Both the position numbers and the translations under genes were made by a program. Below the pieces are notes generated by a model. That model was not told the DNA's origin and searched no databases. It was given only the letters and a program-made list of their open reading frames with translations. Below are positions 9,329 to 17,231 of a stretch of 35,791 bases of DNA, in pieces. Position 1 is the stretch's first letter; every line of letters begins with the position of its first letter. The DNA comes from JBDTNL01 sp039933785 (GTDB lineage: Bacteria; Acidobacteriota; Thermoanaerobaculia; Multivoradales; JAGPDF01): the NCBI GenBank assembly GCA_039933785.1, contig JBDTNL010000038.1, positions 1 to 35,791 of the forward strand. The letters run 5' to 3'.

Positions 9329-10350
9329 TTCAAGCGCTCGAAGTTCTGCTTGGCCTCGTCGTTGAGAGGCGCCGCACTCTCGAAGTAGTGCAGAGCCTTC
9401 ACCGCGTCCTTCTCCACACCCGTTCCGCTCTCGTACAGCAGCCCCAGCTGAAGCTCGGCCGCGGCCACGACCGTGCGTGTCGTGGCGTCGGCTCCCGGCG
9501 TCGCCGCCGAGCGTTCCAGCCATCGCCGAGCCTCCGCGGCATCCGCAGCCACCCCATCGCCGACCAAGTAGCGCATCGCCAGGTTGAAAGCACCCGGGCC
9601 GTCGCCCGCCTCGGCGGCCTTGCGGAACCAGGTCACCGCGGCCTTGGCGTCCTCGGTTATGCCATGACCCTGCAGATAGAGCGCGCCGATGCTGTTCGCC
9701 GACGCGGCGATCCCCTGGGCGTCGGCCGCCTGGTACCAGTGGAGCGCCTGGGCGTAGTCGACTTCGGTCCCGTGCCCGAGCTCGTACATCGCGCCGAGAG
9801 CGTGCTCGGCGCGCGGCAATCCGTGCTCCGCGGCGCGCTTTGCCCAACGGAACGACTCCGACCAGTCCTGCGGGACACCAGCACCGCTCATCAACAAATC
9901 CATCAAGGCTTCTTGGGAGGGCACGTCGTCCGCGGCGGCTTCCGAGCGCAGCCGCGCCAGAGCGGCGGCGTCGCCATGGTGAACGCGCTCGATTAGATCC
10001 GGAACATTGCGCGGCGGAGGCTGCAGCTGCGCGAAGACCACGGCGAGCAGGATCAGCCCGGCGATTGCGCCGAGCGCGGCAAGGCAGCCGAAGCGATCGA
10101 GCCAGGGAATGGGAACCCTGCCCAGCGACTCGACGGCCGTGGCTTCGAGCCGCTCACCGCGGCCGCAGACTTCGCACCGGCGCAAGTAGCGCTTCTTGGA
10201 AACGAATCCGAGGATGTAGTACACATGATTCGACTGGTATTCGAGGACGTTCTTGAAGGCTCGCGTCTGGCCACAGTTGGGGCAGGGAAAAGACCCCGCC
10301 GGGCCGAGCTCGACAGTCTTCCCGCGATGGCCCCAGATGATCACGGACAT
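9307..10350 (-). CDS. Zinc-ribbon, single-TM, Sel1-repeat protein
   Basis: A 347-residue protein with an unusual order. An N-terminal zinc ribbon (CPNC at 23-26, CEVC at 59-62) comes first, then one transmembrane helix (about 86-108). A C-terminal array of Sel1-like TPR repeats follows (about 140-335; e.g. AEHALGAMYELGHGTEVDYAQ and SANSIGALYLQGHGITEDAK). The N-terminus starts MSVIIWGHRGKTVELG, as in other small zinc-ribbon proteins. Sel1 repeats usually bind partner proteins; here they would be on one side of the membrane and the zinc ribbon on the other, probably cytosolic. It is divergent from malate synthase. Partner and role unknown. Confidence 0.82.
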   Translation of the reverse strand: MSVIIWGHRGKTVELGPAGSFPCPNCGQTRAFKNVLEYQSNHVYYILGFVSKKRYLRRCEVCGRGERLEATAVESLGRVPIPWLDRFGCLAALGAIAGLILLAVVFAQLQPPPRNVPDLIERVHHGDAAALARLRSEAAADDVPSQEALMDLLMSGAGVPQDWSESFRWAKRAAEHGLPRAEHALGAMYELGHGTEVDYAQALHWYQAADAQGIAASANSIGALYLQGHGITEDAKAAVTWFRKAAEAGDGPGAFNLAMRYLVGDGVAADAAEARRWLERSAATPGADATTRTVVAAAELQLGLLYESGTGVEKDAVKALHYFESAAPLNDEAKQNFERLKARLAGS

Positions 10351-10451
10351 GAGGTCGACTCCTCTGCCTTCGAACGCCGGTGGATTTCGGTGCGCGGAGT
10401 GTATCCGGGTGGCCCGCGAAGCAGCGCCCCCCAGCTAGGCCCCGAGAGTTG

Positions 10452-10468
10452 TTGCCGCAGTGCGGCAT
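10452..10468. promoter_or_regulatory. Palindromic operator before malate synthase (third copy)
   Basis: TTGCCGCA-G-TGCGGCAT: 8+1+8, perfect but for the last base. The core CCGCA-N-TGCGG is identical to the two copies in the phaR promoter. It overlaps a possible -35 box (TTGCCG 10452-10457), with TAGCAT (10476-10481) 18 bp further on, 7 nt before the malate synthase ATG. The placement suggests repression of the glyoxylate-shunt genes. Confidence 0.65.
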
Positions 10469-10488
10469 CCTGCAGTAGCATCTCGGCC

Positions 10489-12402
10489 ATGACCCGCACA
10501 TTGGAGATCCGCGCTGGCGTGCTGGGCGCCTATGCCGACGTCTTCACCCCGGCCACGCTGGCCGCTATGGAAGCGCTGGCGCCGCTCAACCGCGATCGGC
10601 GCGAGCTCATGGCGGCGCGCATTGGCCGCCGGCGCGACCGCATCCAGGGGCGCCGCCGCATCGAATTTCTGGAGGCCTCCGCGGTCATCCCCCGCACCGC
10701 GATCCGCGTCGAGGACGCGCGCGACGGCAACTTCGAAGGCAGCGAAATCCCGGTCGATCTCGAGCGTCAGTGGATCCAAGGCACCGGCCCGGCGACCAAG
10801 CCACGTTCCACGGTCGAAAGCGGAATTCGCAACGTCGCGTATGCCCTGCTCTCCGGCGCCGATGGCTGGATGTTCGACGGCGAGGATGCCCTCGGACAAA
10901 TCGACACCATGGCGCTCGACAACCAGCGCAATCTCAAATTGGCGATCGCGAAGGATCCGGTGTTCCTCGCGGTCGCGGAACAGGTCGCTGGCGAGATGAA
11001 CGCCTGGGCCGAGGGGTTCCTTGGTCACCGCATCGTCGAGCGATGGCGGGCTCAGCTCGACCGCACCACCAAGATTTTCCGCGCCCGCGGCCTGCACTTG
11101 GACGATCGCCATGTCCGTGCACTCGACGGCACGGGCTTCTCCGCTTCGATCGTCGACCTCGTGCTCTACGTGGTGAACAACCACCAGCGGCTGCGCGAGG
11201 CCGGATCGTCGATCGTGCTCTATCTCCCCAAAATCCAGACCGCCGAAGAAGCCGCGCTCTGGAACGAAATGCTCACCACGCTCGAGCTCCACCTGGACCT
11301 GCCGACCGGGACGATCAAGGTCTACGTGCTGGTCGAACAGATCGAAGCCGCCTTCCAGCTGATGGAGATTCGCGCCGCTCTCGGCCGCCATTTCGTGGGC
11401 TTCAACACCGGGCGTTGGGACTACATCAACAGCGTCTCGGACGCGCTTTCCTGGGACTCGGGCTTCATCAATCCCAACATCGACTCGATCACCATGACGT
11501 ACGGCTACATGCGCTGCTACGAAGATCGCGTGCGCCGGGCGGTGAACACACCCGACCTCAACGGTCACTCGGCGCTCTGGCAGGGCGGCATGGAGCCCAA
11601 TATCCCGGTGGGCTCGGCAGCGGGAGTCTCGGCGAGCATGCAGCGCGCCGTCGCCGGCGGCGAGCGCGAGCAGCGCGAGGGCGCCAGCGGCAAATGGGTG
11701 GCGCACTGGAAGATGGTGCACATCGTGCGCCCGGTCTGGGAGAAGGCTGGAGCGGACAATCAGCTAGGGCGAGTGTTCCCCCGCCTGACCTACACGGAGG
11801 AAGACGCCGCGGGCCTGATCGAGCTCGAACCGGCCCCGCGCACCGTCCGCGGCGCCCGCGACCTCCTCAGCGTCGCACTCCAATACGGCAACGCCTTCGC
11901 CCAAGGCTTCCAGGCGGCGGCGCTCAAGCCGGCGGACTTCTTCGGCAACGACGACGTGCTCTACCTGATGGAAGACATGGCGACCGGCGAGATCCGGCTG
12001 AGCATCTTGTGGGAGTGGCTCCACAAGCAAGCTCGATTGACCTCCGACGACGAGCTCACCCAAGCTCGCGCCGGCGACGTCTTCACCCAGAAGCTTTTCC
12101 AGCAACTGCTCGACGAGGAGTACGCCAAACTCCTGCAGGCGGGCGACCGCGACGTGCACGATGATTCCAAGGGCACCACCCTGCCGATCGCCCGCGCCAT
12201 CGCCGAGGCCTACGTCGCCGACGCCATCAAGCCACCCTGGTATGTCGATCTCTTGAACGCCAACCTCGGCAACGCCGATCTAGCTACGGCGCGCGAGCGC
12301 ATCAAGCGCTACCTCACCGCGTTCGAACGCGACGGCACGCGCATCACCGAAAACCTCGACTTCGACGATCCAAGCCGTGCCAGCGTAAGCAACCATCCAT
12401 AA
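10489..12402 (+). CDS. aceB: Malate synthase (AceB-like, long form)
   Basis: 637 residues. It catalyses acetyl-CoA + glyoxylate to malate, the second step of the glyoxylate shunt, in the cytosol. The family signature GFNTGRWDYINS begins near residue 304. Other A-type landmarks are KPRSTVESGIRN, FDGEDALGQID, YLPKIQTAEEA and VLVEQIEAAFQ. It is about 100 residues longer than the E. coli enzyme, with the extra length mainly after the catalytic barrel. The start at 10489 is chosen because homology begins there; there is no Shine-Dalgarno and the -10-like TAGCAT is 7 nt away, so a leaderless mRNA is likely. Isocitrate lyase follows after 17 bp, forming one operon. Confidence 0.9.
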   Translation: MTRTLEIRAGVLGAYADVFTPATLAAMEALAPLNRDRRELMAARIGRRRDRIQGRRRIEFLEASAVIPRTAIRVEDARDGNFEGSEIPVDLERQWIQGTGPATKPRSTVESGIRNVAYALLSGADGWMFDGEDALGQIDTMALDNQRNLKLAIAKDPVFLAVAEQVAGEMNAWAEGFLGHRIVERWRAQLDRTTKIFRARGLHLDDRHVRALDGTGFSASIVDLVLYVVNNHQRLREAGSSIVLYLPKIQTAEEAALWNEMLTTLELHLDLPTGTIKVYVLVEQIEAAFQLMEIRAALGRHFVGFNTGRWDYINSVSDALSWDSGFINPNIDSITMTYGYMRCYEDRVRRAVNTPDLNGHSALWQGGMEPNIPVGSAAGVSASMQRAVAGGEREQREGASGKWVAHWKMVHIVRPVWEKAGADNQLGRVFPRLTYTEEDAAGLIELEPAPRTVRGARDLLSVALQYGNAFAQGFQAAALKPADFFGNDDVLYLMEDMATGEIRLSILWEWLHKQARLTSDDELTQARAGDVFTQKLFQQLLDEEYAKLLQAGDRDVHDDSKGTTLPIARAIAEAYVADAIKPPWYVDLLNANLGNADLATARERIKRYLTAFERDGTRITENLDFDDPSRASVSNHP

Positions 12403-12419
12403 CCCTCCCGGAGGCCGCC

Positions 12420-14678
12420 ATGCAGTCCTTCGATCAGGAAGTGGCCGCGACAGAGCAGTGGTTTCAGAGTGAACGCTTCGCCGGCATCACGCGCCTCTAC
12501 TCGGCGCGCCAGGTCGTCGAGCAGCGCGGCACCATCGCCAGCGACTACACCGTGGCGCGCGAGTCGGCGGCGGCCTTCCACGACCGCTTGCGCCAGCTCT
12601 TCGGCGAGAGGAAGAGCGTCACCACTTTCGGCCCCTACTCGCCCGGCCAGGCGGTGACGCTCAAGCGGATGGGTATCGAGGCGATCTATCTCGGCGGGTG
12701 GGCGACCTCTGCCAAGGGCTCGGTCACCGAGGATCCGGGGCCCGACCTCGCGAGCTACCCCCTCAGCCAGGTTCCCGACGAGGCTGCGGGCCTGGTGCGC
12801 GCGCTCCTCACCGCCGATCGCAACCAGCAGTACCTGCGCTCACGGATGACCGAGAAGCAGCGCGCGGCGGCGCCGGCGCATGACTTCCGCCCGTTCATCA
12901 TCGCCGACGCCGACACCGGCCACGGCGGCGATCCGCACGTGCGCAACCTCATCCGGCGTTTCGTCGAAGTCGGCGTGCCCGGGTACCACATCGAGGACCA
13001 GCGGCCGGGCACCAAGAAGTGCGGTCACCAGGGCGGCAAGGTGCTGGTGGCGTCCGACGAGCAGATCAAGCGCCTCAACGCGGCGCGCTTTCAGCTCGAT
13101 GTGATGCGCGTCGCCGGGCTCATCGTCGCCCGCACCGACGCCGAAGCGGCGAGCCTGCTCGACAGCCGCGGCGACGAGCGCGATCAGCCCTTCCTGCTCG
13201 GCGCCACCAACGTGAATCTGCCGTGCTACAAGGCGGCCTTCCTGGCGCTCATGAAGCGTTGCCACGACCTCGGGGCGCGCGAGCTCAACGGGTTCCTTCT
13301 GTACGCGGTCTCCGACGATGAGTACGAGGCGGCGAGTGCCTGGCTCGACCGCACTGGCCTCGCGGCGCAAGTGAAGGAAGCGGCCGCCGCGCAGGCGAAG
13401 CAGACCGAGGGCTCGGTCGAGAGCATGTTCGATTTACTAGCCGCTAAGTTCCTCGACGTCTGGCAGGCCGAGGCCGGCCTCGAGACCTACGGCGAAGCGG
13501 TGGCCGAAGTGCTCGAATTCCGCGCCAGTGAAGGCGAGGCATTGGAGATGAGCGCCCCGGACTGGCGTCGCTTCGCCCACCAAGCCTCGTTCTACGCCGC
13601 CCGCAAGAAGGCCAAGGCCCTCGGCGTCAACGTGGTCTGGGACTGCGAGCACGCCAAGACACCCGAGGGCTACTACCAGGTGCGCGGCGGCCTCGAGTAC
13701 GCGATCGCCAAATCGCTGGCGGCGGCGCCGTTCGCGGACATCCTGTGGATGGAGACCGCGAGCGCCGATCTCGCCGAGGCGCGCGAATTCGCCGAGGCCA
13801 TCCACGCCCAGTTCCCGGACAAGATGCTGGCCTACAACCTGTCGCCCTCCTTCAACTGGGACTCGACCGGCATGAGCGACGACGACATGCGGCGGTTCCC
13901 CGAGGCGCTCGGCAAGCTGGGCTTCGTCTTCAACTTCATCACCTACGGCGGCCACCAGATCGACGGACTCGCGGCCGAGGAGTTCGCGACCGCCCTGCGT
14001 CAGGACGGCATGCTCGCGTTGGCGCGTCTGCAACGGAAGCTCCGCCTGATCGAGTCGCCCTACCGCACGCCGCAGACCCTGGTCGGCGGTCCGCGTCTCG
14101 ACGGCGCTCTCGCCGCTTCCTCAGGACGCACCGCGACCACCAAGGCCATGGGCAAGGGCTCGACGCAACACCAGCATCTGATTCAGACCGAGGTGCCGAA
14201 GAAGCTGCTCGAAGAGTGGCTGGCCCTCTGGAGCGCGCACTACCAACTCACCGACCCGCTGCGTGTCGAGCTCAAACCCCACCGTTCGGGCTCCGAGCTA
14301 CTCGAGGTTGCCGTCGTGGGCAAGGCCGGTGACAAGGTCGCGAACGTCATCTTCGCGCCGATCCACGATCGCCGCGGCCGCAGCATTCTCTCCATTCGCG
14401 ACCAGAACACCTTCGCCGAGGGCCTGCGGAAGAAGCGGCTCATGACCCTGGTGCACCTCTACCTGATTCATCGCTACCAGGCCGACAACGTGCACTATGT
14501 GAGCCCGACCGACGACAACCAATACCAGGCCGCGAAGATGAAAGCGCAAGGCGTCTACAGCGCCGTCAACACCGAAGTCGGTCAGATCATCGTCGCCGAT
14601 GTGAATCCAGCGGGAATAGCCGCCCTGCTCGAAACGGACCGCGTAAAGCTCGGCCAGCTGATTCGCAAGGAGATCTAG
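12420..14678 (+). CDS. aceA: Isocitrate lyase (long, AceA2-like form)
   Basis: 752 residues. It cleaves isocitrate to succinate and glyoxylate, the entry step of the shunt. Diagnostic parts: YLGGWATSAKGS, IIADADTGHGGDPHV, the catalytic loop KKCGHQGGK with Cys201, and YNLSPSFNWD. It is far longer than the 430-residue E. coli enzyme, with an insert around residues 270-420 and an extended C-terminus, like the long AceA2-type enzymes of mycobacteria. GGAGGCC precedes the ATG. It is the second gene after malate synthase, so both enzymes are made together for growth on acetate or fatty acids. Its stop codon overlaps the stop of the opposite gene by 4 bp. Confidence 0.92.
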   Translation: MQSFDQEVAATEQWFQSERFAGITRLYSARQVVEQRGTIASDYTVARESAAAFHDRLRQLFGERKSVTTFGPYSPGQAVTLKRMGIEAIYLGGWATSAKGSVTEDPGPDLASYPLSQVPDEAAGLVRALLTADRNQQYLRSRMTEKQRAAAPAHDFRPFIIADADTGHGGDPHVRNLIRRFVEVGVPGYHIEDQRPGTKKCGHQGGKVLVASDEQIKRLNAARFQLDVMRVAGLIVARTDAEAASLLDSRGDERDQPFLLGATNVNLPCYKAAFLALMKRCHDLGARELNGFLLYAVSDDEYEAASAWLDRTGLAAQVKEAAAAQAKQTEGSVESMFDLLAAKFLDVWQAEAGLETYGEAVAEVLEFRASEGEALEMSAPDWRRFAHQASFYAARKKAKALGVNVVWDCEHAKTPEGYYQVRGGLEYAIAKSLAAAPFADILWMETASADLAEAREFAEAIHAQFPDKMLAYNLSPSFNWDSTGMSDDDMRRFPEALGKLGFVFNFITYGGHQIDGLAAEEFATALRQDGMLALARLQRKLRLIESPYRTPQTLVGGPRLDGALAASSGRTATTKAMGKGSTQHQHLIQTEVPKKLLEEWLALWSAHYQLTDPLRVELKPHRSGSELLEVAVVGKAGDKVANVIFAPIHDRRGRSILSIRDQNTFAEGLRKKRLMTLVHLYLIHRYQADNVHYVSPTDDNQYQAAKMKAQGVYSAVNTEVGQIIVADVNPAGIAALLETDRVKLGQLIRKEI

Positions 14679-15403
14679 GAGCTGCGCGGTTCTACCCCGG
14701 TGAGCGCGGTGATGCCGCGCTCGAGCCGGGCGTAGAAATCGGTCGCGGCGAGCAGCGGATTGAGCCAGCCCACCGTGATGCAGTAGTGGGTCTCGTAGGG
14801 CGCCACGTGGTGAATACGGTGGTGTTCGACCGGCAGGATCACGCGCCCGTTCTGCAGCAATTTCACCCAACGCCCCGGGCCGTCGGCGTGCGCCCATTTG
14901 TGGAACTGATTGGTCGCGAAGATCCCCAAGGCGAGCGCGACGATGAAGGCCACGGCAAATAGCCCGGCTGTTGTCCGGGTCGGAATCCAGCAGGCGCCCA
15001 GCATCATCGGCAGCGAGGCGAGGCAATTGTTGCCGTTGGTCTCGACGAAATCGTGGCGCGTGATCGCCTTCGGGTCCCAGTGGTGCTCGCGAAATGGACG
15101 GATGAAGTTTTGCCCCAGCACCGGCGTGGCGAGGCTGCCCCAGGTGTCGAATAGCCAGTGCACGAATCCCGACATGAAGTCCGCGGCGACGTAGCCGAGG
15201 AGCGCGGCAGCGGCGATCGCCCAGGCATGCGCTCCGGGCGCGGAGCCCACCAGCCGAAGCACCAGGAACGCCGCCAAAACGACGAAGCTCACGATCGCGG
15301 CGAGCTCGACCTTGCGATGCGCCGGCGAGGCGTCGCTCAAAGGCGACCGATCGACCGCCGGCGCTGCGGCCGCAGCTCGAGGCTCAATCATGCCCACCCC
15401 CAT
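14675..15403 (-). CDS. CarF/TMEM189-type plasmanylethanolamine desaturase homologue
   Basis: About 242 residues, a membrane protein with the lipid-desaturase domain of CarF/PEDS1/Kua. Histidine motifs: HWLFD (82-86), FREHHWDPKAITRHDF (104-119), FHKWAH (167-172), VEHHRIHH (192-199) and a last His at 206, which together would bind two irons. Known members introduce the vinyl-ether bond of plasmalogens; in Myxococcus CarF is needed for the singlet-oxygen light response. The start is not certain: ATG 15403 has GGGAGG close upstream and ATG 15391 is also possible. It overlaps the end of the upstream hydroxylase gene, so the two are co-translated. Substrate is inferred from the family. Confidence 0.83.
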   Translation of the reverse strand: MGVGMIEPRAAAAAPAVDRSPLSDASPAHRKVELAAIVSFVVLAAFLVLRLVGSAPGAHAWAIAAAALLGYVAADFMSGFVHWLFDTWGSLATPVLGQNFIRPFREHHWDPKAITRHDFVETNGNNCLASLPMMLGACWIPTRTTAGLFAVAFIVALALGIFATNQFHKWAHADGPGRWVKLLQNGRVILPVEHHRIHHVAPYETHYCITVGWLNPLLAATDFYARLERGITALTGVEPRSS

Positions 15404-16538
15404 CGGCCTCCCTGCGCACCGGATACGCGAGCTGAGCCAGATACCCTTCGGGCACCGGATTCCCGACGATGCCGTACCCGGCCGGCCACTCACCCGCCGG
15501 ACCGTGGAACGTGCCGAAGATCCGGTCGATCACCGGCAGGTGGACGGCGAAGTTCTTGTCGATCGCCACCGCCTCGACACCATGGTGCCAGTGATGAATA
15601 CGCGGCGTCACGATCATCGCTTCGACCCAGCGCGGGAATCTCCACGAGACATTGGCGTGAATAAATACCGCGTGAATCGAGACGAACACGAGATACGCGT
15701 AGAGCGGCCCGGTGTCGAACCCGAGCAGGAATAGCGGCACGAACGTCAGCCCACGGGTGATGACCACATCCACCACGTGGAGCCGCGAGCCCGCCAGCCA
15801 GTCCATCGTAGTGCTCGAGTGGTGCACCGCGTGAAACCGCCAGAGCCACGGCACGCGATGAAACAGGCGATGCACCGCGTACTCGCTGAGATCGGCGGCC
15901 AGTACACACTCGCAGAATTGCAGCCACCCGGGCTGCGACCGGATCGCTTCCTGAAACCCCGGGTGGACCGCCCAGGCGAAGAACACCCGCGCCGGAAGCA
16001 GCGTCAGCAGCGTCGACACCTGGACCAGGACATGACTCAGGAAGAGGTAGACGCCGTCGGTGGCCCAGCCAGGGCGAAAGGCCGACTGCTCGCGCCGCAG
16101 CGGCCAGATTCTTTCGAGCGGCACGAACAAGACCACGAGCAGGAATACGTTGAGCAGAAACCAGTCGAGCCCGAGATAGAGCGGCTTCACCGGCACCGCC
16201 CCCTCGACCCGCACGCCAGCCCCGCCGAGCAGCGACGCGGCCAGGGCCAGCCCCATCCCGGTCGCGCCGAGCACCTTGCGCCGCCGCAACATGGTGCTGC
16301 AGAGCCCGAGCAGGAACGCCACGCCGATCACCAGCTGCAGCGTCGTGCGCACCGCGGGAATCGGCAGAGCCGCGCGGACGTTGGGGCTGGTCAGCAACTG
16401 CGGGAAGCGAAAGCAGAGGACGGCGCCCAAGCCGACCAGGCCGAGGAAGACCGAGCTCGTGCCGCTCAGCCAGCCCGAGCCAAATCGCGTCGACTCGGCG
16501 TCGTCGAAGACCCGCGCGATGCGTTCGTCGAGGCCCAT
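15384..16538 (-). CDS. Sterol desaturase / fatty acid hydroxylase family membrane enzyme
   Basis: 384 residues if started at ATG 16538; an in-frame ATG lies further up at 16589. There are several transmembrane helices in the N-terminal half (about 28-46, 64-82, 122-140, 160-190). The eight-histidine di-iron motifs of the superfamily then follow: HRLFH (223-227), HAVHH (236-240), IHAVFIH (289-294) and HHWHH (315-319). The superfamily hydroxylates or desaturates sterols, fatty acids, carotenoids and alkylglycerols at the membrane. Being coupled to a plasmalogen-desaturase homologue, it may act on ether lipids, but this is inference. The N-terminal membrane region is longer than in minimal members. 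The start region overlaps that of the divergent sigma factor. Confidence 0.83.
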   Translation of the reverse strand: MGLDERIARVFDDAESTRFGSGWLSGTSSVFLGLVGLGAVLCFRFPQLLTSPNVRAALPIPAVRTTLQLVIGVAFLLGLCSTMLRRRKVLGATGMGLALAASLLGGAGVRVEGAVPVKPLYLGLDWFLLNVFLLVVLFVPLERIWPLRREQSAFRPGWATDGVYLFLSHVLVQVSTLLTLLPARVFFAWAVHPGFQEAIRSQPGWLQFCECVLAADLSEYAVHRLFHRVPWLWRFHAVHHSSTTMDWLAGSRLHVVDVVITRGLTFVPLFLLGFDTGPLYAYLVFVSIHAVFIHANVSWRFPRWVEAMIVTPRIHHWHHGVEAVAIDKNFAVHLPVIDRIFGTFHGPAGEWPAGYGIVGNPVPEGYLAQLAYPVRREADGGGHD

Positions 16539-16579
16539 TGGCCAAACAGGATACAGCGGAGCACCGCGAGCGGCTGCAC

Positions 16580-16585
16580 TACAAT
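16580..16585 (+). promoter_or_regulatory. -10-like hexamer of the ECF sigma gene
   Basis: TACAAT, ending 6 nt before the GTG at 16592, with no ribosome site in between. It would give a leaderless transcript. No good -35 is seen. Confidence 0.4.
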
Positions 16586-16591
16586 CCAAGC

Positions 16592-17221
16592 GTGCCCCCG
16601 TCGGAAGTGGATGGCCCGCCAGTCGGAGACGACGTCACCGAGCTCCTGCTCGCGTTCGGCGCCGGAGACCGGCAGGCTCTCGACCGCCTGATCCCCCTGG
16701 TGCACGCGGAGTTGCGTCGCATCGCCTCGCGGCGACTGCGCGGCGAGGGCGCGGCGGAGACCCTGCAGACCACCTCGTTGGTGAACGAGGCTTACCTGAA
16801 GCTGGTCGACACCTCGCGCGTCCGCTGGCAGTCGCGGGCGCATTTCTTCGGCGTCGCCGCGCAGGCCATGCGTCACATTCTGGTCGACCGAGCGCGCGAA
16901 CGCACGGCGCTGAAGCGCGGCGGCGGAGCACCGCATCTGTCGATCGAGGCGGCGGAGAATCTTCAAGCGGGAGAAGCCTCAGCCGAGGTCGAGCATGCGC
17001 ACCGCGTGCTCGCCGTGCACTCGGCGCTCGACAAACTGCAAACGGTCGATCCCCAGCTGGTCTCGGTGGTCGAGCTGCGGTTCTTCGCCGGCCAGACACT
17101 GGATGAGGTCGCGGAAACGCTCGCGATCTCCCCCGCTGCCGCGTGGCGGGAGTGGACGGCGGCCAAGGCCTTCCTCGCGACCGAGCTCGCCGGGTACTCC
17201 ATCGACGGCGGCCCGGACTGA
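16592..17221 (+). CDS. ECF-family sigma factor, acidobacterial / ECF43-like type
   Basis: 209 residues if started at GTG 16592; the open frame reaches ATG 16538 but conserved sequence begins near DDVTELLLAF. Region 2 is LRRIASRRLRGEGAAETLQTTSLVNEAYLKLVDT and region 4 is PQLVSVVELRFFAGQTLDEVAETLAIS with AAAWREWTAAKAFL. Where ordinary ECF factors have an acidic DAED patch in region 2.2, this one has LQTT (Thr60, Thr61; also Thr57). That pattern marks the ECF43-like group, in which a Ser/Thr kinase activates the factor by phosphorylation instead of an anti-sigma factor. A receptor-like kinase gene follows 10 bp later. Targets unknown. Confidence 0.85.
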   Translation: MPPSEVDGPPVGDDVTELLLAFGAGDRQALDRLIPLVHAELRRIASRRLRGEGAAETLQTTSLVNEAYLKLVDTSRVRWQSRAHFFGVAAQAMRHILVDRARERTALKRGGGAPHLSIEAAENLQAGEASAEVEHAHRVLAVHSALDKLQTVDPQLVSVVELRFFAGQTLDEVAETLAISPAAAWREWTAAKAFLATELAGYSIDGGPD

Positions 17222-17231
17222 GCCGGCGAGC

